64,000 bases of DNA from DATJCV01 sp963707665 (GTDB taxonomy: Bacteria > Pseudomonadota > Gammaproteobacteria > Burkholderiales > Burkholderiaceae_D). This document shows, one piece after another, positions 10,204-18,934 of the stretch. Each line of letters begins with the position of its first letter. The first letter of the stretch is position 1. Made by a program: the position numbers and the translations under genes. The stretch spans positions 62,001 through 126,000 of the forward strand of contig CAVPQU010000023.1 in assembly GCA_963707665.1 (NCBI GenBank), given 5' to 3'. Below the pieces are notes generated by a model. It did not search any database. It was not told the origin of the DNA and saw only the letters and a list, made by a program, of their open reading frames with translations.

Positions 10204-10788
10204 ATGCCGATCAATATTCCGATTCTCCTGACCTGGTTGCGCGTGGCGCTGATTCCGCTGGTGGTAGGCGTGTTCTATCTGCCCGACTCGTGGCTGTCGC
10301 CGTTCGACAAGGGAATCGCTTCCACTGCGGTCTTCATCATTGCCGCCGTTACCGACTGGTTCGATGGTTTCCTGGCGCGCCGCTGGAATCAAACCTCGGC
10401 ATTCGGCGCCTTTCTCGACCCGGTGGCGGACAAGCTGATGGTGGCTGGCGCGCTCTTGGTGCTGGTCGAATTCGGTCGCGTCAATGCAGTCATCGCCTTC
10501 ATCATCATCGGCCGTGAAATCGCGATTTCCGCGCTGCGCGAATGGATGGCGCAATTGGGCGCGTCGAAATCGGTAGCCGTCAACTCACTCGGAAAAATCA
10601 AGACCACCGCACAGATGGTGGCGATTCCGATGCTGCTGTTTTATGGCCAGCTGTTCGGCGGTATCGACACCCGCATCTGGGGCCAATGGCTGCTGGGGGT
10701 CGCTGCAGTACTGACCGTGTGGTCGATGTTTTACTATCTGCGCCGCGCATGGCCGCTGATCAAAGAGAGCGTCGGGAGCGTGATTTAG
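10204..10788 (+). CDS. pgsA: CDP-diacylglycerol-glycerol-3-phosphate 3-phosphatidyltransferase
   Basis: Inner-membrane enzyme for the committed step of phosphatidylglycerol synthesis. The CDP-alcohol phosphotransferase signature is complete in DWFDGFLARRWNQTSAFGAF followed by LDPVADK. Several membrane helices fit a 194-aa enzyme. The ATG at 10204 gives MPINIPILLTWLR, which matches the family N-terminus; in-frame ATGs at 10162 and 10183 would add 7-14 unlikely residues. No strong Shine-Dalgarno is visible at any of them. Confidence 0.93.
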   Translation: MPINIPILLTWLRVALIPLVVGVFYLPDSWLSPFDKGIASTAVFIIAAVTDWFDGFLARRWNQTSAFGAFLDPVADKLMVAGALLVLVEFGRVNAVIAFIIIGREIAISALREWMAQLGASKSVAVNSLGKIKTTAQMVAIPMLLFYGQLFGGIDTRIWGQWLLGVAAVLTVWSMFYYLRRAWPLIKESVGSVI

Positions 10789-10800
10789 TGGCGGATTTGC

Positions 10801-10828
10801 TTGACAAGAACGCCGGCTACTTTATAAT
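10801..10828 (+). promoter_or_regulatory. Consensus sigma-70 promoter for tRNA-Gly
   Basis: TTGACA at 10801-10806 and TATAAT at 10823-10828 with a 16-bp spacer, both perfect consensus hexamers. Transcription would begin about 10835, just before the first tRNA-Gly. Confidence 0.85.
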
Positions 10829-10845
10829 ATGCACCTGTTGTTGAC

Positions 10846-10921
10846 GCGGGAGTAGCTCAGTTGGTAGAGCGCAACCTTGCCAAGGTTGAGGTCGAGAGTT
10901 CGAGACTCTTCTCCCGCTCCA
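10846..10921 (+). tRNA. tRNA-Gly (GCC), first copy
   Basis: 76-nt cloverleaf including an encoded CCA end. Acceptor arms GCGGGAG and CTCCCGC pair perfectly, and the anticodon loop TTGCCAA gives GCC. The T arm is GAGAG-TTCGAGA-CTCTT, with the pairing expected. A second identical gene lies 75 nt downstream. Confidence 0.97.
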
Positions 10922-10931
10922 TATCCGAGAG

Positions 10932-10959
10932 AAAAGGAAGCACGATGCTTCCTTTTTTT
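10932..10959 (+). terminator. Intrinsic terminator between the tRNA-Gly copies
   Basis: GGAAGC-acgat-GCTTCC stem flanked by an A run and a run of seven T. It lies 10 nt after the first tRNA-Gly, so the second copy probably has its own start or relies on read-through. Confidence 0.85.
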
Positions 10960-10996
10960 ATTGTGAGAAGTTCGCACAGTCAGCAGCAAGTTTTAC

Positions 10997-11072
10997 GCGG
11001 GAGTAGCTCAGTTGGTAGAGCGCAACCTTGCCAAGGTTGAGGTCGAGAGTTCGAGACTCTTCTCCCGCTCCA
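10997..11072 (+). tRNA. tRNA-Gly (GCC), second copy
   Basis: Identical over all 76 nt to the copy at 10846-10921, with CCA encoded and anticodon GCC. The flanks differ beyond a few bases, so the duplicated unit is close to the tRNA itself. No strong promoter is seen in the ~40 nt between the upstream terminator and this gene. Confidence 0.97.
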
Positions 11073-11162
11073 TTGCCTGCATTCGTTTGTGTTTATTGTG
11101 CTGCACGGCAGTTATAGGAGCGATGGCATGCTTTCTATTTCGCAGTTACAATGACGACCCAA

Positions 11163-11236
11163 GGCGGGGTAGCAAAGTGGTTATGCAGCGGCCTGCAAAG
11201 CCGTAGACGCCGGTTCAATTCCGACCCCCGCCTCCA
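11163..11236 (+). tRNA. tRNA-Cys (GCA)
   Basis: 74-nt cloverleaf with encoded CCA. Acceptor arms GGCGGGG and CCCCGCC pair, and the anticodon loop CTGCAAA gives GCA. The Gly-Cys order is common in betaproteobacteria. Confidence 0.96.
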
Positions 11237-11356
11237 TTTTTCCGCTAATCCGTTTCCAGCCAATTAGCAGCGCCCCTGGTGTCCTCCCACCTTCCCGTTT
11301 GTTCGCGTTGCGCCGGTTCCGGTTCACGTTCATCATGATTTTCAAAGGTTGCACCC

Positions 11357-12955
11357 GTGCTTTCCACCGCTAACATCACCATGCAGTTCGGCCCCAAGCC
11401 GCTGTTTGAAAATATTTCCGTCAAATTCGGCGACGGCAACCGCTACGGCCTGATCGGCGCCAACGGCTGTGGCAAATCGACCTTCATGAAGATTCTCGGC
11501 GGCGATCTCGAGCCATCTGCAGGCACCGTGATGCTGGATGCAAACGAACGCCTGGGCAAGCTACGCCAGGACCAGTTCGCGTTCGAAGAGATGCGGGTGC
11601 TGGACGTGGTGATGATGGGCCATACCGAAATGTGGGCGGCGATGAGCGAGCGTGATGCGATCTACGCCAACCCGGAAGCGACCGACGACGATTACATGAA
11701 GGCGGCCGAACTGGAAGCCAAGTTCGCGGAATACGACGGCTATACCGCCGAGGCGCGTGCCGGCGAACTGCTGCTCGGGGTAGGCGTGGCGATGGAACAG
11801 CATCAGGGGCCGATGAGCAACGTCGCTCCCGGATGGAAACTGCGCGTGCTGCTGGCGCAAGCGCTGTTTTCAAACCCTGACATCCTGCTGCTGGACGAGC
11901 CGACCAACAACCTCGACATCAACACCATCCGCTGGCTGGAGGACGTGCTGAACCAGCGCGACTCGACCATGATCATCATCTCGCACGATCGCCACTTCCT
12001 GAACCAGGTCTGCACCCACATGGCCGACATGGATTACGGCACGCTGAAAGTTTATCCGGGCAACTACGACGACTACATGTCGGCCTCGATGCAGGCGCGC
12101 GCGCAGCTGCAGGCCGCCAACGCCAAGGCCAAGGAGAAGGTCGCCGAATTGCAGGATTTCGTGCGCCGCTTCGCCGCCAACAAATCGAAGGCGCGCCAGG
12201 CCACGTCGCGCGCCAAGCAGATCGAAAAGATCAAGGTGGAAGACGTCAAGCCATCGAGCCGACAGCACCCGTTCGTGCGTTTCGATGGCGAGAAAAAGCT
12301 GCACCGGCTGGCGGTGGCGGCCGAAGGCATCAGCAAGAAATACGACCGCGTCATTTTCAAGGATTTCAGCATCATGGTGGAAGCCGGTGAAAAGATTGCG
12401 ATTATTGGCGCCAATGGCGCCGGTAAAACCACGCTGCTGCGCAGCATCGGCGGCGACTTGTGCGGCCTGCAGCCAGATCATGGCAGCGTGAAGTGGGCTG
12501 AAAATGCCGATGTCGGTTACATGCCGCAGGATCCAACCGAAAATTTTGCCAATGACCAAAACCTGACCGACTGGATGGGGCAGTGGACCAGGGAAGGCGA
12601 CGACGACCAGGCGGTGCGCTCGATCCTGGGGCGCTTGCTGTTTTCCGGAGACGACGTCAAGAAATCGGTGAAGGTCTTGTCAGGCGGCGAAAAAGGGCGC
12701 ATGACTTACGGCAAGCTGATGCTGGGACGGCATAACGTGCTGCTGATGGATGAGCCGACCAATCACATGGATATGGAATCGATCGAGTCGCTCAACATCG
12801 CGCTGGAGAAATATGCCGGCACGCTGATTTTTGTTTCGCATGACCGGGAATTCGTATCTTCGCTGGCGACCCGTGTGCTGGAAGTGCGGGAAGACGGGAT
12901 TGTCGATTTCCAGGGCAGCTACGAAGATTACCTGAGCAGCCAGGGCATCGAATAA
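11357..12955 (+). CDS. ybiT: ABC-F family ATPase (YbiT type)
   Basis: Soluble ATPase with two ABC domains and no membrane segment; ABC-F proteins act on the ribosome E site. The first P-loop is GANGCGKST near residue 35, its Walker B DILLLDEPTNNLD; the second P-loop is GANGAGKTT near 354, with LSGGEKGRM and VLLMDEPTNHMD. The linker (KSKARQATSRAKQIEKIK) is typical. The first-domain signature is the altered VAPGWKLR form, as I recall for E. coli YbiT, and overall resemblance and length (532 aa) fit YbiT rather than EttA or Uup. Confidence 0.93.
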   Translation: MLSTANITMQFGPKPLFENISVKFGDGNRYGLIGANGCGKSTFMKILGGDLEPSAGTVMLDANERLGKLRQDQFAFEEMRVLDVVMMGHTEMWAAMSERDAIYANPEATDDDYMKAAELEAKFAEYDGYTAEARAGELLLGVGVAMEQHQGPMSNVAPGWKLRVLLAQALFSNPDILLLDEPTNNLDINTIRWLEDVLNQRDSTMIIISHDRHFLNQVCTHMADMDYGTLKVYPGNYDDYMSASMQARAQLQAANAKAKEKVAELQDFVRRFAANKSKARQATSRAKQIEKIKVEDVKPSSRQHPFVRFDGEKKLHRLAVAAEGISKKYDRVIFKDFSIMVEAGEKIAIIGANGAGKTTLLRSIGGDLCGLQPDHGSVKWAENADVGYMPQDPTENFANDQNLTDWMGQWTREGDDDQAVRSILGRLLFSGDDVKKSVKVLSGGEKGRMTYGKLMLGRHNVLLMDEPTNHMDMESIESLNIALEKYAGTLIFVSHDREFVSSLATRVLEVREDGIVDFQGSYEDYLSSQGIE

Positions 12956-12971
12956 ATTTCGATCGGCATGG

Positions 12972-13010
12972 AAAAAGCGCAGCGAAGAAATCTTCTGCTG
13001 CGCTTTTTTT
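12972..13010. terminator. Bidirectional intrinsic terminator
   Basis: AAAAAGCGCAGC and GCTGCGCTTTTTTT form a strong stem around a short loop, with A and T runs on both sides. It lies between the convergent ybiT and the minus-strand gene at 13040, and can serve both. Confidence 0.9.
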
Positions 13011-13039
13011 ATGGTGCTGGTCCGGCTGGCTGCCGGCGG

Positions 13040-13633
13040 CTAGCCGAGCTGTGTATCCGACCCGAGAATTGTGGGGTGTGGCGGCGCTGTTTCACCCAGA
13101 TACAACAACTGGTCGAGTCGGTCGCGCAGGCTGCGCGCCATTTCCTTGCCCTTTGCTTTCAATACAGCTTCCAGATAGGGCAGACGCAAGGCGCGGAAAT
13201 CCTCGATCGAATCGGCCCGTTCAACCTTCAGTTGTAGTCCGTAGCCGCGCAAGCCAATGGTGCTCTTGATGGTTTCGTTGTAAAAATGATAAATTGCCTC
13301 GAACTGGTTTTCTCCGATTGGCAATATTGCACCTTCGCCGGTTGCCGTGTCGACCGACGCAAGCTCGTTTTTTTCTGCCGTACTGCCGAGGGTTGACGCT
13401 GCCGGGGTCGTCGCCTTGTTTTGCGACGCCTCCTGAATGAAACCTTCCTCCAGTAATTCGGCGATGCCGTGCTCATCCAAGCCGAGGCCGGCCACTTTTT
13501 TCAGCAGATCACCGACATTATGCTTGCCGTCGATCAGCACCAACAGGGTGCGCAGGCGCGGGGCAAGCCGGTGGCAACGCGTTGCGATTTCTTCGCGGCC
13601 TTTATCGGTCTTGTCGAAAATGAAAGTGTCCAT
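13040..13633 (-). CDS. Conserved-looking protein of unknown function
   Basis: 197 aa, not recognised. The first ~70 residues (DKTDKGREEIATRCHRLAPR then LLVLIDGKHNVGDLLKKV) look like a small helical or winged-helix domain of the kind found next to regulatory domains. A Thr/Ala-rich linker spans about 72-100. The rest is a helical domain with ENQFEAIYHFYNETIKST. No signal peptide or membrane segment. It lies convergent to ybiT and divergent from nadA. A regulatory role is a guess from the N-terminal shape only. Confidence 0.7.
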   Translation of the reverse strand: MDTFIFDKTDKGREEIATRCHRLAPRLRTLLVLIDGKHNVGDLLKKVAGLGLDEHGIAELLEEGFIQEASQNKATTPAASTLGSTAEKNELASVDTATGEGAILPIGENQFEAIYHFYNETIKSTIGLRGYGLQLKVERADSIEDFRALRLPYLEAVLKAKGKEMARSLRDRLDQLLYLGETAPPHPTILGSDTQLG

Positions 13634-13802
13634 GGGGTAGAGGATGTGCTTTTAGGAAATACTACGTCAGATTGCCGGGGGTCGCAACCTGTTAATTTTT
13701 GGGGAAACCGGTTAAAATTTGAAACGGTATACTCGTGATTGCAATGATGAGCGCGATTTGCGCACAGTTGCCTTTCTCACCCTGAATCTGATCTGGATTG
13801 TC

Positions 13803-14943
13803 ATGTCGTCTCAACCTGTCAAGGTCGTGGAGTTCGAGCTCCCGCATATGGATAACAGCGGCAGCAGCACTGCCAAAGCCTGGGCGCGCACCCCGGCGCC
13901 GCTAACTCCTACCGAAAAAACCGCACTCAAGCAGCGCATTCGCGAACTGCTGAAGGAAAAACAGGCGGTCCTGGTCGCCCACTACTATGTCGATTCCGAC
14001 ATCCAGGACCTGGCCGAGGAAACCGGCGGCTGCGTTTCCGATTCGCTCGAAATGGCGCGTTTCGGGCGCGACCATCCGGCGCAAACGCTGGTGGTGGCCG
14101 GAGTCCGCTTCATGGGCGAAACCGCCAAGATATTGAGCCCGGAAAAAACCATATTGATGCCCGATCTGGACGCCACCTGTTCGCTCGACCTGGGTTGCCC
14201 GGCCGACCAGTTTTCCGCATTCTGCGATGCCCATCCGGACCGCACCGTGGTGGTGTACGCAAACACCAGCGCCGCGGTCAAGGCGCGCGCCGACTGGATG
14301 GTGACTTCCTCGATCGGCCTGAAGATCGTCGAGCACCTGCATGCGCAGGGCAAGAAAATCCTGTTCGCGCCGGACCGCCATCTGGGCGACTACATCCAGC
14401 GCCAGACCGGCGCCGACATGCTGCTATGGCAGGGTTCGTGCGTGGTGCACGATGAGTTCAAGGCGATCGAGCTGGAGCTGCTGAAGCGCGAACATCCGCA
14501 AGCCAAGGTGTTGGTGCACCCGGAATCGCCGCCGGCGGTGATCGCGCTGGCCGATGTGGTCGGCTCCACCTCGGCCATGATTGCCGCCGCGCGCGACATG
14601 GACGCACCGGAATTCATCGTCGCCACCGATCGCGGCATCTTGCACAAGATGCGGCTGGCGGCGCCGGGCAAGGTCTTCATCGAAGCGCCAACCGCTGGCA
14701 ACAGCGCCACTTGCAAGAGTTGCGCGCACTGCCCGTGGATGGCGATGAACGGCTTGCAAGGCGTGGCCAATGTGCTGGAAACGGGGCGCAATCAGATCCA
14801 TGTCGATCCGCAGATCAGCCGCCAGGCGGTGGTGTGCATCGATCGCATGCTGGCCTTTGCCGCCCAGCAGAGCATGAACGTACGCCCATCCGCCGACCTG
14901 GCGCAAAGAACAGCAACTGTTTGCCGGCGTTGGTCCGGCATGA
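13803..14943 (+). CDS. nadA: Quinolinate synthase NadA (frame break near the 3' end as read)
   Basis: 4Fe-4S enzyme that condenses iminoaspartate with dihydroxyacetone phosphate to quinolinate, second step of de novo NAD synthesis. Cluster cysteines are visible in DATCSLDLGCP and in the C-terminal CKSCAHCPWM. As read the frame runs on into nadC, but an extra A near 14905 (GCGCAAAGAACAG) explains it: removing it gives ...LAQEQQLFAGVGPA and a TGA at 14941-14943 overlapping the nadC ATG. The corrected protein is 379 aa. An ATG at 13719 would add 28 unlikely residues. Confidence 0.9.
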
Positions 14944-15845
14944 GCCATTCACTCAATAACCCATTTGCCCCCTTCGATGCCGCGCTGGAAATCGCGCTGG
15001 CGTCGAACATTGCCGCCGCGGTGGCGGAAGACGTCGGCAGCGGCGATCTGACCGGTCTCCTGGTGCCTGCGGGCGAGCGGGTGCGGGCGAGGGTACTGGT
15101 GCGCGAGACAGCCATCCTGTGCGGTGCGCCGTGGTTTGCCGGCGTAATGCGCGAAATCGATCCCGAGCTTCAGATCGACTGGCGCTACGCCGAAGGGACG
15201 ACGATGCGCGCCGACAGCGAAGTCTGCATCATCGACGGCCCGGCCAGAAGTCTGTTGACCGCCGAGCGCAGCGCGCTGAATTTCCTGCAACTGCTGTCCG
15301 GCGTCGCTACCGCTACCAGCCGTTACGTGGCGGCGGTGGCCGGCACCGGCGCCGCGATCCTGGATACGCGCAAGACCTTGCCCGGCCTGCGGCTGGCGCA
15401 GAAATACGCGGTGCGGGTCGGCGGCGGCCAGAACCAGCGGCTGGCGCTGTATGACGGCATTCTGATCAAGGAAAATCATATCGCCGCCGCGGGTGGCGTC
15501 GGCGCCGCGGTACGTGCCGCGCAGGCGCTGAATGCCGGCGTCACGATCCAGGTCGAAGTCGAAACCCTGGCGCAGCTGCACGAAGCGCTGGCGGCCGGCG
15601 CGGTATCGGTGCTGCTGGATAACTTCAGCCTGGATGCGATGCGCGAAGCGGTGCGCATTACCGACCGGCGCGCCGTGCTGGAAGCCTCGGGCGGCATCAA
15701 TATGGACACGGTGCGCGCGATTGCCGAAACCGGCGTCGACCGCATCTCGATCGGCAGCCTGACCAAGGATATTCGCGCTACCGATTATTCGTTGCGCATC
15801 ATCGGGCCGGCGCCGTCGGACACGGCGATTGGCATGGCCGCCTAG
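14940..15845 (+). CDS. nadC: Nicotinate-nucleotide pyrophosphorylase (carboxylating)
   Basis: Converts quinolinate and PRPP to nicotinate mononucleotide, third step of de novo NAD synthesis. Motifs are AVAEDVGSGDLTG near residue 26, TRKTLPGLRLAQKYAVRVGG near 145 and the C-terminal EASGGINMDTVRAIAETGVD. The 301-aa length fits the family. The start overlaps the nadA stop (ATGA) once the upstream frame error is corrected. Confidence 0.95.
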   Translation: MSHSLNNPFAPFDAALEIALASNIAAAVAEDVGSGDLTGLLVPAGERVRARVLVRETAILCGAPWFAGVMREIDPELQIDWRYAEGTTMRADSEVCIIDGPARSLLTAERSALNFLQLLSGVATATSRYVAAVAGTGAAILDTRKTLPGLRLAQKYAVRVGGGQNQRLALYDGILIKENHIAAAGGVGAAVRAAQALNAGVTIQVEVETLAQLHEALAAGAVSVLLDNFSLDAMREAVRITDRRAVLEASGGINMDTVRAIAETGVDRISIGSLTKDIRATDYSLRIIGPAPSDTAIGMAA

Positions 15846-16065
15846 GCTGGGTCCGGGATCAAAGAGAGCACGCCTTTGTAGCGGAGGGCGTTGCAAGGCG
15901 CGCTCGGAATCGCAATGAGCCATGTTCGGCACACGAAGCGTGTCCAGCTTCGGCCATAAACGGTCGCGTCGCGCCGTCCAGATATCTCTTATTGTTTTTG
16001 CAACCTTTTTACGGCACCTGAGTCGTCGGCGAGAATCTGTGCGAGTTATTGTGCGTGAAGCCCGG

Positions 16066-16723
16066 TTAGATGTTGCCGGCCATGCCTGACGGCTTTAGCA
16101 ACACCCCGAACAATCCTTTTTGATTGAACCGACGTTGGTCGGGACGGATGGGTTCCGCTTCTCCGATCAACCTTTCGCATTTAACGTGTTTGCTGAATTC
16201 GTCGAAGGCCCAATTCAAGTCGATATCGTCAACAACCAGTGCGCCGCCCGGCTGGAGAGCCTTCCACGCTAAGGACATCTCGAAAAACATGTTCTCCGCA
16301 CTGTGTTCACTGTCATGTACGGAATACGTCGATGGGGCCGATATCCTGCAACAAGTGCGGTAAGCGTTGCCGGCTCGAACCCAGAATCAGCGACCACTTC
16401 GAGCGGTCTGACACGGCAGCACCGATTTCGCGATGCTTTTCCGGCGCCCAAGACGGCGGAAGGTCAATGCTCCACAGACGCCCACCGCGCATGCTGAGCG
16501 CCTCCAAGATGAACCGGCTCGTCAGCCCGTGCGCGACACCGGTCTCGACCACCTTTGTCGCCTGAAGCCGACGCACCAAACACCATATAGCCTGAATGAA
16601 AGCGGGATCGCCGTCGTTCCACAAAAGATAGCTCTCGGGGCCTGGACGAATTCCCTGTTTCTCCAGACTATTCAGTATTGACGGCCACAGTTGTTCGGTC
16701 TGCCTACGATCATCGTTGGTCAC
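16066..16723 (-). CDS. Class I SAM-dependent methyltransferase (one frame break as read)
   Basis: Two fragments form one Rossmann methyltransferase: KVVETGVAHGLTSRFILEAL (SAM-binding motif I) and RLWSIDLPP in the first part, LQPGGALVVDDIDLNWAF in the second. A doubled C near 16321 explains the break; after correction the junction reads IDVFVHDSEHSAENMFFEM, typical of the Methyltransf_24 group. About 218 aa. Local base composition is less GC-rich than the neighbours, and it sits between convergent nadC and nadB, so it may be acquired. Substrate unknown. Confidence 0.8.
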
Positions 16724-17196
16724 TCCGATGCGATCACGCCAATCATGATTGTTCGGACTCGCGCCGAGGTTCGCCTAGCGCGTTCCGACGACCGACGAAG
16801 TAGTAGTATGATGCGACCGGGTTCTGAGTTGCCCATTGCAAGAGCGCCCAGGAACGCCGCGGGTCCCGGATTGCTGATCGCACGGCTGACAAGGGACGCA
16901 TTGCTGGCGCCTCCTGGGTTTTGTTGATTTAGAGGTTGTGGAGCCCTCGATTAGTAAGGCATGAGGAAAATCAAATGACCATCGAATTAAACATCTAAGT
17001 TTCGCTTAATTGGACGATAAATATTGGCCCGATTGTGATAGTCATATACTCATGCATGGATGGTCTGTTCTGAGCTTTATATGGTTGTCTTTCCAATATA
17101 CTCCTGCATTATGAAATGCACGACGTATTTGAAAGCCCGAAAAATCAACCTCTTTCCGGGTACGCATTTCACGGTTCGGCGAACCCCGTCGGCGCT
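16724..17196. other. Gene-free stretch before the methyltransferase and after nadB
   Basis: 473 bp with lower GC than the surroundings. No reading frame in it looks like protein. It contains twin-box element copy 2 (17046-17104) and no clear promoter or terminator. Confidence 0.6.
17046..17104 (-). repeat. Twin-box element, copy 2
   Basis: On the minus strand, GGAGTATATT starts at 17104 and TGAGTATATG at 17052, starts 52 bp apart, in the gap after nadB. Box 2 has T in place of the first G, the most diverged of the direct copies at near-standard spacing. Confidence 0.55.
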
Positions 17197-18808
17197 CTAG
17201 CGTTTCCGGCTTGGCGCCAATACCGTCGGCAGCGCCTTCGGCAGCGTCTCCGGATAGTCCAGGCTGTAGTGCAGGCCGCGGCTTTCGTGCCGCGACAGCG
17301 CGCTGTTGACGATCAGCGACGCCACGTCGACCAGGTTGCGCAGCTCCAGCAGGTCGCGCGTGATGCGGAAGTTGCGCGTAGTACTCGTCGATCTCTTCCT
17401 TCAGCAGGCCGATGCGGTGCTGGGCGCGCTCCAGGCGCTTGGTGGTGCGCACGATGCCGACGTAGTTCCACATGAAGCGGCGCAGTTCGTCCCAGTTGTG
17501 GGCGATGACCACTTCCTCGTCGGCGTCGGTGACGCGGCTTTCGTCCCAGGCCGGCAGCGCGATGGCGCTTTGGCTTCGGCTGCTGCTGCGATGTGCTGGG
17601 CGGCGGCGCGGCCGACGACCAGGCATTCGAGCAGCGAATTGCTGGCCAGGCGGTTGGCGCCGTGCAGGCCGGTGTAGCGCGGTTTCGCCGACCGCGTACA
17701 GGCCCGGCAGGTCGGTGCGGCCCGGCCAGGTCGGTGACGACGCCGCCGCAGGTGAAGTGCACGGCCGGCACCACCGGGATCGGCTGCTTGGTGATGTCGA
17801 TGCCGAGTTCCAGGCAGCGCGCGTAGATGGTCGGGAAGTGTTCCTTGAGGAATTCCGGCGTCTGGTGGCTGATGTCGAGGTCGACGTAGTCGAGGCCGCG
17901 CTTCTTCATTTCGAAGTCGATCGCGCGCGCCACCACGTCGCGCGGCGCCAGTTCGGCGCGCTCGTCGTGCGCCGGCATGAAGCGGGTGCCGGCGGCGGCG
18001 CCGGCTTCGGGCGGCAGCTTCAGCAGGCCGCCTTCGCCGCGCACCGCCTCGCTGATCAGGAACGACTTGGCATACGGGTGGTACAGGCAGGTCGGGTGGA
18101 ACTGGATGAATTCCATGTTCGGCGACGCGGCAGCCGGCGCGCCAGGCCATCGCGATGCCGTCGCCGGTGGCGGTGTCGGGATTGGTGGTGTACAGGTAGA
18201 CCTTGCCGGCGCCGCCGGTGGCCAGCACCGTGTGCTCGGCCTCGAAGGTCAGCACCTTGCCGGTCTTGACGTCCTGCACGTACAGGCCGAGGCAGCGCGG
18301 TGGACGATTTTCGGGCCGAGCTTGTCGGAGGTGATGACGTCGATCGCGCAGTGGTGCTTCGAACAGCGTGATGTTCGGATGCGCGCGCACCTTCTGTTCC
18401 AGCGTCACCTGCACCGCGTGGCCGGTGGCGTCGGCGGCGTGGATGATGCGGCGCTGGCTGTGGCCGCCTTCGCGGGTCAGGTGGAAGCCCAGTTCGGCGC
18501 TGGCGTCGCGGGTGAACGGCACGCCTTGCTCGATCAGCCATTCGATCGCTTCGCGGCCGTGTTCGACGATGAAGCGGGTGGCGCCTTCGTCGCACAGGCC
18601 GGCGCCGGCGACCAGGGTGTCGGCGATGTGCTGGTCGTGGCTGTCGCCGGAGTCGAGCACGGCGGCGATGCCGCCCTGGGCCCAGTTGCTGGCGCCGTCG
18701 AGCAGCGCGCGTTTGGAAATGATGGCAACCTTGCGGGTTTGCGGCCAGGTGCAGGGCGACCGACAGGCCGGCCAGGCCGCTGCCGACGATGGCGACGTCA
18801 AATTTCAT
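17197..18808 (-). CDS. nadB: L-aspartate oxidase (several frame breaks as read)
   Basis: FAD enzyme that oxidises aspartate to iminoaspartate, the first step of de novo NAD synthesis. The FAD-binding start is MKFDVAIVGSGLAGLSVALH. ASNWAQGGIAAVLD, MEFIQFHPTCLYHP, HFTCGGVVTDLAG, ANRLASNSLLECLVVGRAAA and HESRGLHYSLDYPETLP follow in the right order but in changing frames. Breaks fall near 18738, 18360, 18298, 18120, 17727, 17683, 17560 and 17373. Correcting them gives about 535 aa, the family length. Conservation on both sides of every break points to sequence errors, not decay. Confidence 0.88.
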
Positions 18809-18934
18809 GAGATGGATTCTTTCGGGGGAGTTGCCCTAACTATATTCGATTTGCGTCGTGCCGTTTTCAGGTGCACTGCGGCAAGGCTATGATAATCTGC
18901 CACGCATTCATCATTTTCCACTATATAAAAATCC

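Noticed and set aside
13729..13735. ATACTCG upstream of nadA as a twin-box half site
   Set aside because: No second box at the expected distance on either side.
13719..15845. Bifunctional NadA-NadC enzyme
   Set aside because: One added A near 14905 explains the continuous frame; the expected separate ends are present in the other frame.
16691..16927. 78-codon plus-strand frame in the low-GC stretch
   Set aside because: Arg/Ala-rich with no ribosome site; overlaps the methyltransferase start on the other strand.
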